Shown here: piece by piece, positions 45,427 to 57,400 of the stretch
Position numbering within the stretch: position 1 is the stretch's first letter
Layout: each line of letters begins with the position of its first letter
From: Atrina japonica
Lineage: Eukaryota > Mollusca > Bivalvia > Pterioida > Pinnidae
NCBI GenBank assembly: GCA_030159075.1
Contig: BROG01000078.1
Location: 1,455,501-1,519,500, forward strand
Length of the DNA stretch: 64,000 nucleotides
Reading direction: 5' to 3'
Notes under the pieces: model-generated
Told to the model about the DNA's origin: nothing
The model's input: the letters and a program-made list of their open reading frames with translations, nothing else
Database searches by the model: none
Made by a program: the position numbers and the translations under genes

Positions 45427-45601
45427 AATCGGTCATTTCAAATTAAGTGGGAAAGTTTGCTAGTTTTCTTGCGGAAGGTCGATGGTCTTTACCCGGGTAA
45501 CCGGGGTTTCTCCTCCACCAATAAAAACTGGACGCCATCATATGACTGAAAGATTGTTGAGTATGGCGTAAAACAAAAAAATCAAATCAAATCAAAATCA
45601 A
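45427..45601 (+). mobile_element. SINE family 1, 5'-truncated copy with tail
   Basis: Body and 3' end only: TTGCGGAAGGTCGATGG, TTTCTCCTCCACCAATAAAA, GAGTATGGCGTAAAAC, then (AATCA)n. Confidence 0.8.
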
Positions 45602-46881
45602 ATTCATTTTATCAACTAAAACATACTCTCAAAAATATAAATATAAATAAGGTTTCATTTTATTTTCATGTAGTAGATAGATAGAAAAAGTTATACTTAC
45701 ATAACCGTTGTGCGAAGAAATTAATTTTGTAAATTAAAAGATAATACGTTCCATGTTAATTTAGTCAACTGTAACGTTTACTTTTGTGGTTCATTTGAAG
45801 ACATTTCCCACTTTCTGCTAAGTTGTCCTGTTATGATATTCAACCCATATTTGTCCTTACTTTAAAATACTACCACCCTTCAACTGTACAAGACTTGTTA
45901 ATTGTTTTCAAGATAATGACAAAAGTCTTTTATCTGTATAAAAAGTTTTGACCACTTCCGAAGATTTGATTATGGTCCAACTTGCATCATCTCCACCTCC
46001 GCTATCATCTTTACTTTCTTCTTTTCATGTTTCTTCTTCTTCTTCTTGATCTCCTACCAAACACTCTTCATTTCAACAAATGAAATGTGTTTAACCAATT
46101 ACAGTATAGCATAGCGCTTATTCAGTATGTTAGCACTCAATTACTGTATGAGTTTTTCAATTAGCAGACTTTATATTTTGGAGCCTTTTCTCTCTGTCGT
46201 GTAGCCTTATGATATCAATTTCTGTTTCGGAACTCTACGTATATTTTAAATTGGAGCTCAGTTGATGAAGTTTAATTGACAGAAACGATCGTCTTGCGCA
46301 TCTGTTTCAATTGCTCTTTTTAGCAGAACTATAACTTTGGTATTCTATTTCTAATATTCATAAGACTTAAGAACCAAACTAAAGTAAAGGAAAACAGCAG
46401 TCATCCATTGAGAGAAGTCGGAAATATCACCTCCTCTATTCTGAAGTTTCACAAGTAAACAGAAAAGAATACGTATTATTTCCATTAGTGGAACTCTTCA
46501 TATTAGAGGCGCTTTTAGTAGTGTCTCAGAGACAAGGTGTTAAACAAATGAACTTCAACATGGCGGCAAATACATATCAAAGTAGTCTTGAGCGTTATAA
46601 CTTTGATATTATGTTTATAATATTGATAACCACTAAGTCGTTACCACTGCTGGTGGACCGTTTGGGTCCCTGGGGGTATACATAAACCTAGTATCTGGTA
46701 TTTCGGTACCAGCTGATAATCTTATACTAAAGTAATATTTGGCACTGATAACAACATTTAAATTCCAAAAGTTTTCTAAAAGCTAAGATAGTCATCTTTT
46801 TACAGTGGTTACTCTTAGACGGATTTCGGCTATACTTTTAGATTTATTATTTGGCCTTGTATGATACCACTTTCTCTTTAG

Positions 46882-46976
<95 letters not shown>

Positions 46977-47499
46977 AAATTGGAGCTGAACTGATGAAGT
47001 CTCAGAAAAGATCGTCTTGAGCATTATAACTTTGGTATTATGTATATAATATTTACAATGCGATTTGTTGGGGGTAAATATTGAAGTCCGAAGTAATTCA
47101 ACATTCCAACAAGAAAAATGATGATTTTTTTTTACCTATTTAAGATTGCCGACGCAATAATTATGCCCAATGGCGTGTGTATGACACAATATATCTTTTA
47201 GGCTTTTCTCGTCTTTCTAATTCTACCCATTTTTTGCGACTATTGCCAACCTATTGGCAACTGGTAAAATTGAATATCTTGTTTTTTCCTGCTATCCGAA
47301 ATGCAGTTTATTGTGATGAAAGTGTTTCACAGGTATATTTGATATCTATTTTAATTTATCAAGCTACTGTGTTTTCATTGACACTTTATCGCGTTGTCCG
47401 TGTAATCTCGTGAGATTTGATGTAATTTTGTTCTAAATGTCAAAATAAGGATCAAAGGGCGGTAACTTGATACCGTGGTAATAAGAAGTATTGTATAAT
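45602..47499. other. Non-coding segment with (TA)n microsatellite
   Basis: TA run at 46,884-46,973. No gene or complete repeat recognised elsewhere. Confidence 0.5.
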
Positions 47500-48432
47500 G
47501 CACTCAATGATTAAATACGTATGCTTCCATTGACTATGCATTTTCTAGCAATATAAAAAATCTCAGATACCAAAGTATAATTCAATAGAATGTCCAGTAT
47601 ATAGATACAAATCCGGTAAAAACGGACAAACACGGACCTCTGGAAACCAAGAGGTGGGATCAGGTGCCATGGAGGAGTAAGCATCCACTGTCGACCGGTC
47701 ACATCCGCCGTGAGTCCACAGTCAAGTCCAATGAAATACGTAAGGAGTGAATTCTCATCACAATTGGTACAGACGTCTCAACAACCGCCAACGAAAAGGC
47801 AACTCAACATTTCACTTAGTGAAACAAAACTATTATACCGACCGTAAAATTTGCAGAACGTTGACATTAAACGCGGTTTTGGATATCCCTGTGTCAATAA
47901 TTTGTCAGGGAGTAGTTTACCTCTGTATATGAAATCTTCGTATGTTGTACACGCCCTGGCATATCGGATCATTTGTGAAATATAAACACATGCGGGTGAC
48001 TGAGGGATATTACTACTTAAATGTGGAAAATTTACGATGGGAAAGCCGAAATCGTCGCGTTTGTCGTATAGCTTAGTTGCCAATTTCCTGTCTGTCTTTA
48101 TATTGAGTAAAATGTCTAAGTATGAAGCGTGTGTGCTTGATTCTGTTGTAAATTTAATTTCTAGTTCGCGGGGATATATTGCATTGACATAAGTATGAAA
48201 ATTGTCATTATTAATTGACAAAACGTCGTCGATATATCTAAATGTCAAATTAAAGGACACCTCTAACTTTTTCTTCTTTTGATTCAGCAGTTTTTGAATG
48301 AAGTCTGCTTCGTATGAATAAAGGAACAGGTCGGCCAATAAAGGGGCACAATTGGTTCCCATCGGAATGCCGACAGTTTGTTGAAAGACCACGTCTCCGA
48401 ACATTACAAATATATTGTCTGTTAAATAACAC
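47500..48432 (-). mobile_element. Penelope-like reverse transcriptase, truncated copy
   Basis: The best copy of this family in the window. An open frame of about 208 codons (47,778-48,404) holds GIPMGTNCAPLLADLFLYS and FRYIDDVLSINN, the catalytic YIDD box. It continues with SYLDILLNIK and YDKRDDFGFPIVNFPHL. A conserved 3' segment (VTGRQWMLTPPWHLIPPL, then CGGATTTGTATCTATATACT) runs to about 47,500. The 5' half and any GIY-YIG endonuclease are missing, so it is dead. Assignment to Penelope-like elements is from the RT motif style; another RT class is not excluded. Confidence 0.6.
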
Positions 48433-49799
48433 CCAGTGACGTCACAGAGGTTTTATAAATGTCGCCACCAAGGATTTTCACCCCGAGTATGGTGACAGGG
48501 AAGGTTTACTCACATCAATCAGACATTTATGAATATGTTGATTACTAGGGGTTTTGTTTACATGTTTACATGTATTTGCATTTTGTTTTGTTTCTTGTTT
48601 ATGCTTATTATTTTCAAGCTGAAATGACTAAATAATTTGATTTCTGTCGTCGATAAGTACAGGGTGTTTCAAAAACATGTCCCGAATTCAGCCTTCAATA
48701 GAATACAAGTATCATATCAAAATAAGGAGTATATCACATTAAACAATTTTCCGTTCCTAACACCTGCTCCCATTCCGTTGTGGGCTTGCAATTATTCGTC
48801 ATGTTGAGACCATTTCTATATTACAAATTGTCTTATTGTAATGGACTTGGAGTTTCGATTATCCATCGGTACTTCTTCACTTTTATTTCAGTACAATTTT
48901 GGTGGCATATAACAAAACAAAAGGTAAAATAATATAATAGAAATATTTCGGATATTTCACTTTCCAATATAAAACATAATATACGAGATTTCGAGCGTGT
49001 TTCTTTTATTAGCTTGTAAGGACAAAACAGTTATGTTTAATTAGTAGAAAAACAGTTTTATACATAAACATATTTTAATGAAATGTACATACAACTTTGT
49101 TTGTTTCCATAATTTTCCTTCATTTATTTGTCTTTTTCGTAACTCGTCAATAACGATTCCACGATGCCGAGACAACCAGAACCAGTACATAAATACAACT
49201 ATGAATTTCGGTTAATGTGAAAATTACACTTTAGGACAAAAAATTCAATATCAAATAATATATTGCAGTAAGTGAAAACTTCATGAACTACAACAGACAA
49301 TAGTCAAATGAAAAAAAATATAGTTAAAGGCATACAGGCTGTCATTTCGATAAAAATTTATCCTATGAATATTAGATATAAACTGTGATTAAAAATCACA
49401 AAGATATATCGCCGTAGAAAATTTTAACATATGTCATGCAAATATTGCCTAAAATTAATGAAATTTGCCGACAGTTGATATCCCTTGCATTCATGTAAGA
49501 ATATCCAATGTTAACTGGGACATTCGATTTCTTTTAACAGATTACGATATTGCGACAAGGATTTAAGCAATCTGGATATTTTCTAAGAACATCTTATTTG
49601 TATAAAATATCAAATATTTAAAATTTTTAATACTAAAAAACAATTTGAATGTTTGTATGCCTTCAAGTACAAACGTTCACCAACAAACGGATCACCATAG
49701 TAACAGTGAAATGTTCCTTTAGCGTAAAGATCCAACAATGTACACTGCATCATGATGGATAGGAAATCCATATTCAAGTAGGGAAAACGTCTTCCTCAT
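48433..49799. other. Non-coding segment
   Basis: A+T-rich. Nothing recognised. Confidence 0.4.
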
Positions 49800-50360
49800 A
49801 CTTAATACAATATAAACAATCTCAGATACCAAAGTATAAATCTTTAGGATGTCCAGGATATAGATACAAATCTGGTAAAGTGGATAAACTCGGACCTCTG
49901 GAAACTAAGAGGTGGGATCAGGTGCCATGGAGGAGTAAGCATCCCCTGTCGACCGGTCACACCCGCTGTGAGTCCACAGTCAAATCCAAATGAAATACAT
50001 GAGGAACGAATCCTCGTTACAATTGGAACAGACGTCTCAACAACCGCCAACGAAAATGCAACTCAACATTTCACTTAGCGAAACGGAGTAATCGCAAACA
50101 AAACTATTATACCGTAAAATTTGCGGAACGTTGAAATCAAACGCGGTTTTGGATATTCCTGTGTCAATAATTTGTCAGTGAGTAGTTTAAATCTGTATAT
50201 GAAATGTTCATATGTCGAACTCGCCCTGCTATATCATTTGTGAAGTATAAACTCCTTATGCAGATGATGGTGGAAATTACTACTTAAATGTGGAAAATTA
50301 ACGATGGGGAAAGCCGAAATCGTCGCGTTTGTCGTATAGCTTAGTTGCCAATTTCCCGTC
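49800..50360 (-). pseudogene. Penelope-like remnant (C-terminal/3' part)
   Basis: Matches the 47.5 kb copy over VTGRQGMLTPPWHLIPPL and further upstream over the KLYDKRDDFG block near 50,320-50,345. Stops and shifts are frequent. The catalytic box is missing. Confidence 0.6.
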
Positions 50361-50658
50361 AACAGCTGTGACATTTCATACGAGCCGTACTAAAGTCATA
50401 GCCATGAATTGAACATCCTCTCAAAGCATTGCTCCCTCAATGTCGTTTGTCCGTCATTTCGTTTAACCTCTAGAATGACTCAAAAGTATTGTTGCACAAA
50501 GTACTGTTATATACATGTATGTGTATTTTGGTGTATCAATTTTGTTTACAGTTGGCATGAAAACACAATTAATTGAATACGAAACTGAGGGAATGCGAAA
50601 TACGAAACTTTGTCTGCTGTTTAAGTATCAATGTTGAATTAATACTGCTTCCGATTGA

Positions 50659-51534
50659 TCAGTTACGTTTGACCCCAGGTAAAATTTGCAAGTAGGTATT
50701 ACATTTTTGAATGGGTTCTAAGTAAGAATCAGGTCTGTTATTATTTCCCGACGTTTCGTCGTACAGGGGTTTATCCTGTGGACAAGCGGGGCCATTCTCT
50801 TGAATCGATTCAGAATTCTTTTCAAGAACAAAATAGGGAACACTGTCCCTCTTTTCTGTCTCAATGACAGATGTAGAATTTTCAAGACTTTTGTTACTTT
50901 CTGAATTACCCGAAATTGTATTGTCATCGGAATTTGTAATATTGTCATTTCCCCATGAACTTTCTGTTTTTTTATTTTTTTCCACCGGTTCACAATATTT
51001 TTCATTTTCAGAAACATTTGTATCTGATTTTGTCGTATCGCTTTTCTTTGAAGTGTTTTCCAGCACAAAATAAGGACCAGATGGTTCCATATTGTCATCA
51101 GTAGTAATATTCCTTTTGGGTTTTTCCAAGATAAAATAATCTTTATTCATGTTTTCATTAGGTTTTTCAGTGTTTACGTTTGACAACAACGTACTCTGAC
51201 GCAAACGATCGTAAGGATTTCCGTTTGGGTCAGGGCTTAATGATTCCCCATTTTCATTTAGAGGAAAATACGCTGTATTAGATCTTATATTTTCAGATCC
51301 AATTTCAGTATATTCATCTATTTCCATCGCTAATTCCTTGCTTCCTTTTGGTTCGGGTATAGCAGGAAGTGGTTGAGATCGCTTATATTCTGGCATCATA
51401 CTGCCGTCACTTCCGCTGTCGCCATCGACACTGATCCACCGTTTGAACATTGCAAGCCCATTGGATACACCATCCACGCGTTGTCTTTGTTTTCGCATCG
51501 GCAGTTCAACCTCACCTCTATACGTTGGATCGAC
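50659..51534 (-). CDS. Receptor-like gene, last coding exon: tyrosine-rich cytoplasmic tail
   Basis: 291 codons after a good acceptor (TTATTTTAAG then GTCGATCC) to a TGA at 50,659-50,661. The tail contains seven YxxL/I-type sites (YTEI, YFPL, YDRL, YFIL, YFVL twice, YLQI) and two YxxP sites (YCEP, YLEP), plus a Pro-rich QPLPAIPEPK that could bind SH3 domains. VPYFVL matches the ITIM consensus. Phosphorylated tails of this kind recruit SH2 proteins such as SHP phosphatases, Syk/Src kinases or Crk. Repeated YFVLE motifs recall multi-EGF scavenger-type receptors of bivalves; that link is tentative. The frame is intact throughout. Confidence 0.75.
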   Translation of the reverse strand, partial: VDPTYRGEVELPMRKQRQRVDGVSNGLAMFKRWISVDGDSGSDGSMMPEYKRSQPLPAIPEPKGSKELAMEIDEYTEIGSENIRSNTAYFPLNENGESLSPDPNGNPYDRLRQSTLLSNVNTEKPNENMNKDYFILEKPKRNITTDDNMEPSGPYFVLENTSKKSDTTKSDTNVSENEKYCEPVEKNKKTESSWGNDNITNSDDNTISGNSESNKSLENSTSVIETEKRDSVPYFVLEKNSESIQENGPACPQDKPLYDETSGNNNRPDSYLEPIQKCNTYLQILPGVKRN

Positions 51535-52029
51535 CTTAAAATAACAAAATAATTTCAAATAAAAAAAAAATGTCGATGCTTCAAATCTGATGACAATGGA
51601 TCGAGGTACCTAATAAGTCACCTGAACCCATGAACTGTTTATAAAACCCTGACTCGTGGATAATGAAATACCCAGCTGTTTTACCACTATCGTACAGAAT
51701 GCTTCACACTTTGAGAGAATTGACACATGCGGTTTGAGATGTTAAAACACCATGCACTGTGTACACACATAAAGCACGTCCGCACACGCTTTCATGATGC
51801 ATGGTAATAGGTGGCAAAGGGTCATAGATAAATAAATCTGAATAACTACATTAATGACAAAATAAGGCATTATTCATATTCTTTATAATTCTTAATGTAA
51901 AGTAATTTGCAGGCTAGCATTAATTGGCTTGAAATCACACTTCCCATTTCTAAATTTAGACCTGATATGAAAGTAAACAACAACATGTATTAATCTAGTT
52001 GTGGTGTTTACTGTCATGTATTCTATCAA

Positions 52030-52110
52030 TATAGAAAGGCTCAGATACCACGGTATTATACATCAGATGTGTAGATTGTATCCTGGATATCTTGAAGATT
52101 AATTAAAGGT
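52030..52110 (-). mobile_element. Penelope-like 3' tail fragment beside the 101-bp array
   Basis: In reverse it reads like the conserved tail (GATATCCAGGATACAATC ... GTGGTATCTGAGCC). Confidence 0.4.
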
Positions 52111-52124
52111 ATCTTTGATTTTTA

Positions 52125-52725
52125 TACAAAAATAGGTCCAAGATACAGTATACAAATCTGGTAATCAATGGACAAACACAAACCCCCAGAGTGCCAGATA
52201 ACAATATCAAAAGGCACATATACCAATGTATTAACCGGTCCAAGATACAGTATACAAATCTGGTAAACAATGGACAAACACAAACTCCAGAGTGCATGAT
52301 AACAATATCAAAAGGCACAGATACCAATATATTAACCGGTCCAAAAGACAATAAACAAATCTGGTAAACAATGGACAAACACAACCCCCAGAGTGCCAGA
52401 TAACAATATCAAAAGGCACAGATACCAATGTATTAACCGGTCTAAGATACAGTATACAAATCAGGTAAACAATGGACAAACACAAACTCCAGAATGCCAG
52501 ATAACAATATCAAAAGGCACAGATACCAATGTATTAACCGGTTCAAGAGACAGTATATAAAAATCTAGTGAACATTGGACCTCCAGGTTGCCAGATTACA
52601 AATACAAAAAGCCGCCCAATGTATGAACCAGTCCAAGAGACAGTGTACAAATCTTGTGAACATTGGACAAACTCCAACCCCTAGATTGTGCCGGATAACA
52701 AATATAAAAGTCACATATACAAATG
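52125..52725. repeat. 101-bp tandem array (about six units) derived from a Penelope-like 3' tail
   Basis: Units begin near 52,135, 52,236, 52,338, 52,439, 52,540 and 52,632, each with GGTCCAAGATACAGTATACA, AATGGACAAACACAAACTCC, GATAACAATATCAAAAGGC and ATACCAATGTATTAACC. In reverse the unit reads GTTTGTCCATTGTTTACCAG ... TGGTATCTG, similar to the GTCCGTTTTTACCGGATTTG ... TTTGGTATCTGAG tail of the 47.5 kb element. Confidence 0.85.
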
Positions 52726-52734
52726 AATTAACCA

Positions 52735-52860
52735 GGCTCCTGATCCCACCTCTAACATAATTTTCATAGGTCCGCGTTTATTCAATGTTCACCAGATTTG
52801 TATATTATATCCTTTACATCCTGACGATTAATACTTTGGTATCTGTGATTTTTATAACAG
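52735..52860 (+). mobile_element. Penelope-like 3' tail fragment
   Basis: CTCCTGATCCCACCTC, GGTCCGCGTTTATTC, ACCAGATTTGTATATTAT and ACTTTGGTATCTGTGA match the tail of the 47.5 kb element. Confidence 0.6.
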
Positions 52861-53303
52861 AAGGTATCATGCCCTTTCTTAAATATATATTCAGTTATTC
52901 ATTACAGTTCATAGATGTAGAAGATTTTCTAAGATTAAGTATACAGTCATTATATGATTAAATTGGCCCCACCCAAGACTACTGTCCCCTGTTTCCTGGA
53001 TAATAAATTTCACACTTTGGTAAAGGGCTTTATGCTATTTCTAAAATGTATTCAGTTTTCCTTACAATGTATAGAAGTACAGAAAAGATTTTATATGACA
53101 GTGTATAATCATTATAATTCTATATCTTAATTCGAATTTGGGGATTTGCTTGTAACTGAAAATTTGATAATGTTCAGAGTCTTACCTTGTACTTTTATAG
53201 AAGTGTCATAAAGAAAATTAAATCAAAAGTCCGTTTAATCGACAGAGTGAATAAAAAGAATGCAAAATAAATGTATTAATGACAATCAAAACGTTTGCCT
53301 TAC

Positions 53304-53397
53304 CATGCATAAGCTCTCATAGGTACAACCATCCTCAGAGTCGGTTATATTCGTTAGCGTTGTAGCCACCACTTTGTATTGTTCTTCGATTTCAGCT
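53304..53397 (-). CDS. Receptor-like gene, juxtamembrane cytoplasmic exon
   Basis: Acceptor ATATTTCAG before AGCTGAAATC and donor GCATG before GTAAGG flank 94 nt. The phase-2 join from the membrane exon gives Arg, then AEIEEQYKVVATTLTNITDS ... CTYESLCM, ending in phase 0 to match the next exon. The exon lies right beside a (TA)n microsatellite at 53,404-53,482, whose 3' end sits at the acceptor. Confidence 0.7.
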
Positions 53398-53400
53398 CTG

Positions 53401-53403
<3 letters not shown>

Positions 53404-53482
<79 letters not shown>
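53404..53482. repeat. (TA)n microsatellite abutting a splice acceptor
   Basis: About 79 nt of TA, ending 4-7 nt from the acceptor AG of the 53,304-53,397 exon. Confidence 0.95.
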
Positions 53483-53485
<3 letters not shown>

Positions 53486-53928
53486 ATGTTCTAGAGGGTG
53501 GATACGGAAATATTAGATATAATATTAGAAATATTAGATACGGAAGCCGAGCCTAATACAACTTTTTATTATGGATCCCATATATTTCCGTATCCCCCTC
53601 TGGAACACTACATCCCGTCTATGGGCATTCAAAGATATTTTGGAAGCTGAATGATAGGGTTATAAATAATTATAATAAATATGCAAACAAGAGAAGAAAT
53701 TCTTTCAGCATATTTATATTTCCTGGGTGTTTTGGCGTTTAAATCTCCTCTGACCTGGGTGATTTCCACATCGCTGCGTGATGCAAACCTGTCACCATAT
53801 TTGTTTACACTGTCGTCACCAAAGTGAGACTCACCACATCGGGATATAAACTATATCTGTCGTGTTGATTTTTATAATGTGAGGTTTATTTAGACCAATC
53901 AAAATCCAAGAAATTACCCATAGACAGG

Positions 53929-54036
<108 letters not shown>

Positions 54037-54487
54037 AAACTCTTTCTAAATCCGATCAACCGTACGAACGGGGTTAACACTGAACACTGAACTGAACTGA
54101 ACACTGTATTTGTAAAATAACCAGAGAAGCTTATTCCCTTCAACCCGATAGACCACAATAGACTGGTCTTAAACAATAGAAAATAGCATACCACTCAGAT
54201 ACTCAGGGGTGAAAGGTTTAAAAGCTGTCGGGTTGAATATATTTCAAAATATATATGAAGGTCTTATTGTCACTATAACTGTGTACCGTGTTTATTTGAT
54301 GCATATTGAGTAAACAGCATTTCTCGTTTTGTTTATAATTTTTTTGCACCTGAAGGAGAACAATTTCGTTACCCTTTCTCTAGATTTACAACACACCAAA
54401 TTTGAAGAAAATTGATCTGATGGTTTCTGAAGTTAAAATGTTCACAATTACGGTCAATAATGGACTGGAAACATGTCGAATATTTAC

Positions 54488-54605
54488 CTTCTTTTATGTT
54501 CCGAACGCTTTGATATACACAAACAGCAAATTATGACAATACACAAAAAAACGAATCCACCCAGAGATCCTCCAATTATCGTAGCTAACAACGGGTTAGA
54601 AGATT
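54488..54605 (-). CDS. Receptor-like gene, transmembrane exon
   Basis: Acceptor CAATGACAG before AATCTTCT and donor AAGAAG before GTAAAT flank 118 nt. The reading is ESSNPLLATIIGGSLGG then FVFLCIVIICCLCI (membrane segment) then SKRSEHKR (stop-transfer basics). It enters in phase 1 and leaves in phase 2, matching both neighbours exactly. The orientation is that of a type I membrane protein. Confidence 0.75.
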
Positions 54606-55869
54606 CTGTCATTGAATAAAGAGAATATTCAAATTACAAAATAATTTTTATGAGAATAGTGTCACCAACAATGCCAAAAATACTGCATTTTTCATATCAG
54701 TTTGAAAGTTAAAAAAAGTAACTGCCGAGGAAAAAATAATATAAAAACAGCCCCCCCCCCCAAAAAAAAAATCAAAACAAAAAACAAAACAAACCAAAAA
54801 CAAAAACGAGCAAGCAAAAAGGGACATTAGCAGTGATTTCCAAAAACATTTCGTGTTTAGTGACCTAGATTAGTGTGCAATAACAATATGAGATAAACAC
54901 AGGCATAAAAATCTTATATTCCTATATATTTTGTGAAAATAAAGTCAGGTCTAGTGTCCTTTGTATACACAAATAGTAAAGTTGAATTAATCAATTGCAA
55001 GCGAATAAATGATAAAATGGGTTTCTCATGAAAATTTTACAAATTATATGGGGATTTAAGAATGTTTATGTCTGTATATAATTAGCTCTTTTTTCTTAGT
55101 ATACATCAATCGAAGTTGTGAAAAAAGAAGATTTAAAACAAAAAAAAATAGCTAATGCTCCTTTAAATTATAGAAACTGAATAATACTTTAAATCAATCG
55201 TATACTGTATACAGGGTTATGTTCTCCCCGTGTTATTTTCGTCCAAATGCACTTGCAAACGATTTTGCCCCGTTTTAAATTCGCCCAGACTTTTATTATT
55301 AAAAATAGACCTATTTACCATTTTGAAATCGCCCAGTTTTGAATTCGCCCACTGACGATGAGGGCGAAAGGGCGAAAATAACAACGGGGGCGAAAGTTTC
55401 CATGTCTACAGTAATAAGGAACGTCACTGTGACCATGCTTTATATAATACAAGTATATGCAATGATAGAGATTTGTGTAAACTGTTGTCAATTTACTATT
55501 ACGTTGGAAATGTTTATTTTTATTTTTACAAATTCTACATAAAAGCAACAAAATGACCATGGAAACGTATATATAGAATAATTTTGTCCTCGTCCTGAAG
55601 AAGATATTGCTATTACCCTATTGATATTAATTGTTTAATTGACAAATGATAAAGATTAAAAGCTGGATTTAACAAAGTTTATCTTTCGGACATAAACAAA
55701 CAAATAAATAAATAAATAATTAAATAGATAGATAAATAAATAAATTTATACTATAAATAGATAAATAAATAAATTTGTATATGGATCATTGATCGAAAGA
55801 AATTGTAAACAGAAAACAATTGAAAAAATAAGAAATATAATACTATTTATATTTTCATATTAGTACTAC
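54606..55869 (-). other. Intron of the receptor-like gene
   Basis: Very A-rich (runs of A with C8-10 near 54,750). No other feature recognised. A second possible exon was not found. Confidence 0.4.
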
Positions 55870-55989
55870 CAGAAGTTTTGATGACTTGCGTCGTCGTTGT
55901 CATTGGCGGCGGGGTGGTGTAATTAGCGAAGTTATCATTTATATCAGCAAAGAGGGGCATACATTTCAGGTAATCCCAGCTTGGTGTTT
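55870..55989 (-). CDS. Receptor-like gene, extracellular stalk exon
   Basis: Acceptor TGTTACAG before AAACACC and donor ACTTCTG before GTAGTA flank 120 nt. The reading, TPSWDYLKCMPLFADINDNF then ANYTTPPPMTTTTQVIKTS, is Thr/Pro-rich at the end, as in a mucin-like stalk. It enters and leaves in phase 1, typical of exons for extracellular modules. The next upstream exon was not found in the window, so the ectodomain is unknown. Confidence 0.65.
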
Positions 55990-56054
55990 CTGTAACAAAA
56001 ATAATAATATAAATATACGTATACGAAGTTATCTATAGTTGGTAGATAGTATAC

Positions 56055-56125
56055 CGTAAGTATGTATGTATGTATGTATGTATTTATGTATGTATGTATG
56101 TAAGTATGTATGTATGTATGTAGGC
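56055..56125. repeat. (TATG)n microsatellite
   Basis: ATGTATGTATGTATGT repeats with a few variants. Confidence 0.9.
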
Positions 56126-56619
56126 AAGTATGGTAGGTAGGTAGCTGTGTGTGTATGTTGGTATGCATGCACAGACGTATACAGTCGAACCTACTTATAT
56201 TGAACCCTGTTACACCGAAATACCGCTTTATTGAAAAGTTTTGTTTCCCAGGCTAAATTTCGTACTATATTACAACCTAGTTATTTTAAAAGTCTTGGTT
56301 ATTTGGAAGTTCGAATGTATATGGTTTAAGTCCATTTTATCACTGTGAATACAGTGTGTAATCACGAAAGAAAAGGAAACTATTTTCACACGATTATAAA
56401 GTTAAACTAATATATTTCTACATGAAAATGACACTCGTGACCTTATATCAGACATATCAAATGCGTTTCTTGTAGTATGAAACTTTTGTCATGTTCACTA
56501 TGATATGTATGTAGTTATTGTTAAAGAAAAGAAAAATTGTTGTAAACATCAGACTGTTATGTATTTTTCAAGTGCTCGTAAGGGAGGCACTTTGATGATG
56601 AGTTGAATACATTATAAGA

Positions 56620-56905
56620 GACCGGTCTAGTGGTAAAGCGTTCGACTTGCAAGTGAAAGATCCCGAGTTTGCGGTCCAGCGGTAAAGCGTTCGACTTGCA
56701 AGTGAAAGACCCGAGTTTGCGGTCCAGCGGTAAAGCGTTCGACTTGCAAGTGAAAGACCCCGAGTTTGCGGTCCAGCGGTAAAGCGTTCGACTTGCAAGT
56801 GAAAGACCCCGAGTTTGCGGTCCAGCGGTAAAGCGTTCGACTTGCAAGTGAAAGACCCCGAGTTTGCGGTCCAGCGGTAAAGCGTTCGACTTGCAAGTGA
56901 AAGAC
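56620..56905 (+). repeat. 49-bp tandem array of a tRNA-like SINE head, six units
   Basis: The unit is GGTCCAGCGGTAAAGCGTTC + GACTTGCAAGTGAAAGACCC + CGAGTTTGC. The first half reads as a Pol III A box (GGTCYAGYGGTA). CGACTTGCAAG looks like an anticodon loop. The units lack a proper B box; only the sequence after the last one reads GGAGTTTGATCCCTGGTACC, with a B-box-like element and a SINE body (CGACTCATACCAAAGACTTT) following. Confidence 0.8.
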
Positions 56906-57009
56906 CCGGAGTTTGATCCCTGGTACCGACTCATACCAAAGACTTTTAAAAAGGTAGTAACGATTACTTTGCCAAACTTGGAACCAAGGTCCCGTGTAAC
57001 GAATTTTGA
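56906..57009 (+). mobile_element. SINE body following the tandem head array (family 4)
   Basis: TTTGATCCCTGGTACCGACT, CATACCAAAGACTTTTAAAA and AGGTAGTAACGATTACTTTG follow directly on the last head unit. Confidence 0.55.
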
Positions 57010-57245
57010 ATTTGAATGTTTTACGCCACATTCAACAACAGTTTCTAACGGTAGAGGAGAGAATACGATTACAATGTACCCGCGAAGAGACCACCGGCCG
57101 TCTGCAGGTAAACTGGCAAACTTTCACAGTTTTCACAAAAAATCAGTTTAGGTTCCAGTGGGGCTCGAATCTGCGCTGACAGAGAGTGAGAGAGATTTTG
57201 AGTTAAAGCGCGATGCTCTAACCACTCGTCCACGGACACCCCCCC
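57010..57245 (-). mobile_element. SINE family 1b
   Basis: TTTTACGCCACATTCAACAAC, CGGTAGAGGAGAGAATACG, AATGTACCCGCGAAGAGACC, a TTAGGTTCCAGTGGGGCTCG body and a CCACTCGTCCACGGACACC head, in reverse. Confidence 0.7.
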
Positions 57246-57400
57246 CCGGTGGCACGTCAAAGAAATCTCACTGCATTAGCGTCAGCCCATAGCAGAGGTA
57301 AAAATAATTTGTAACACTTCATCTAAATCCGATGACATTTCCATATAAGTTTAAAAGTTTTGTTGGCATACAAAACAACAATCAAACAAACAAAAACTAC
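57246..57400 (+). mobile_element. SINE family 2 tail fragment
   Basis: GGCACGTCAAAGAAATCTCAC ... TGACATTTCCATATAAGTT ... ACAAAACAACAATCAAACAA resembles the 3' half of the 22.1 kb family 2 copy. Confidence 0.5.

Noticed and set aside
56557..57031. Repeat protein with FHLQVERFTAGP units
   Set aside because: Translation of the 49-bp SINE-head array; frames differ from unit to unit.
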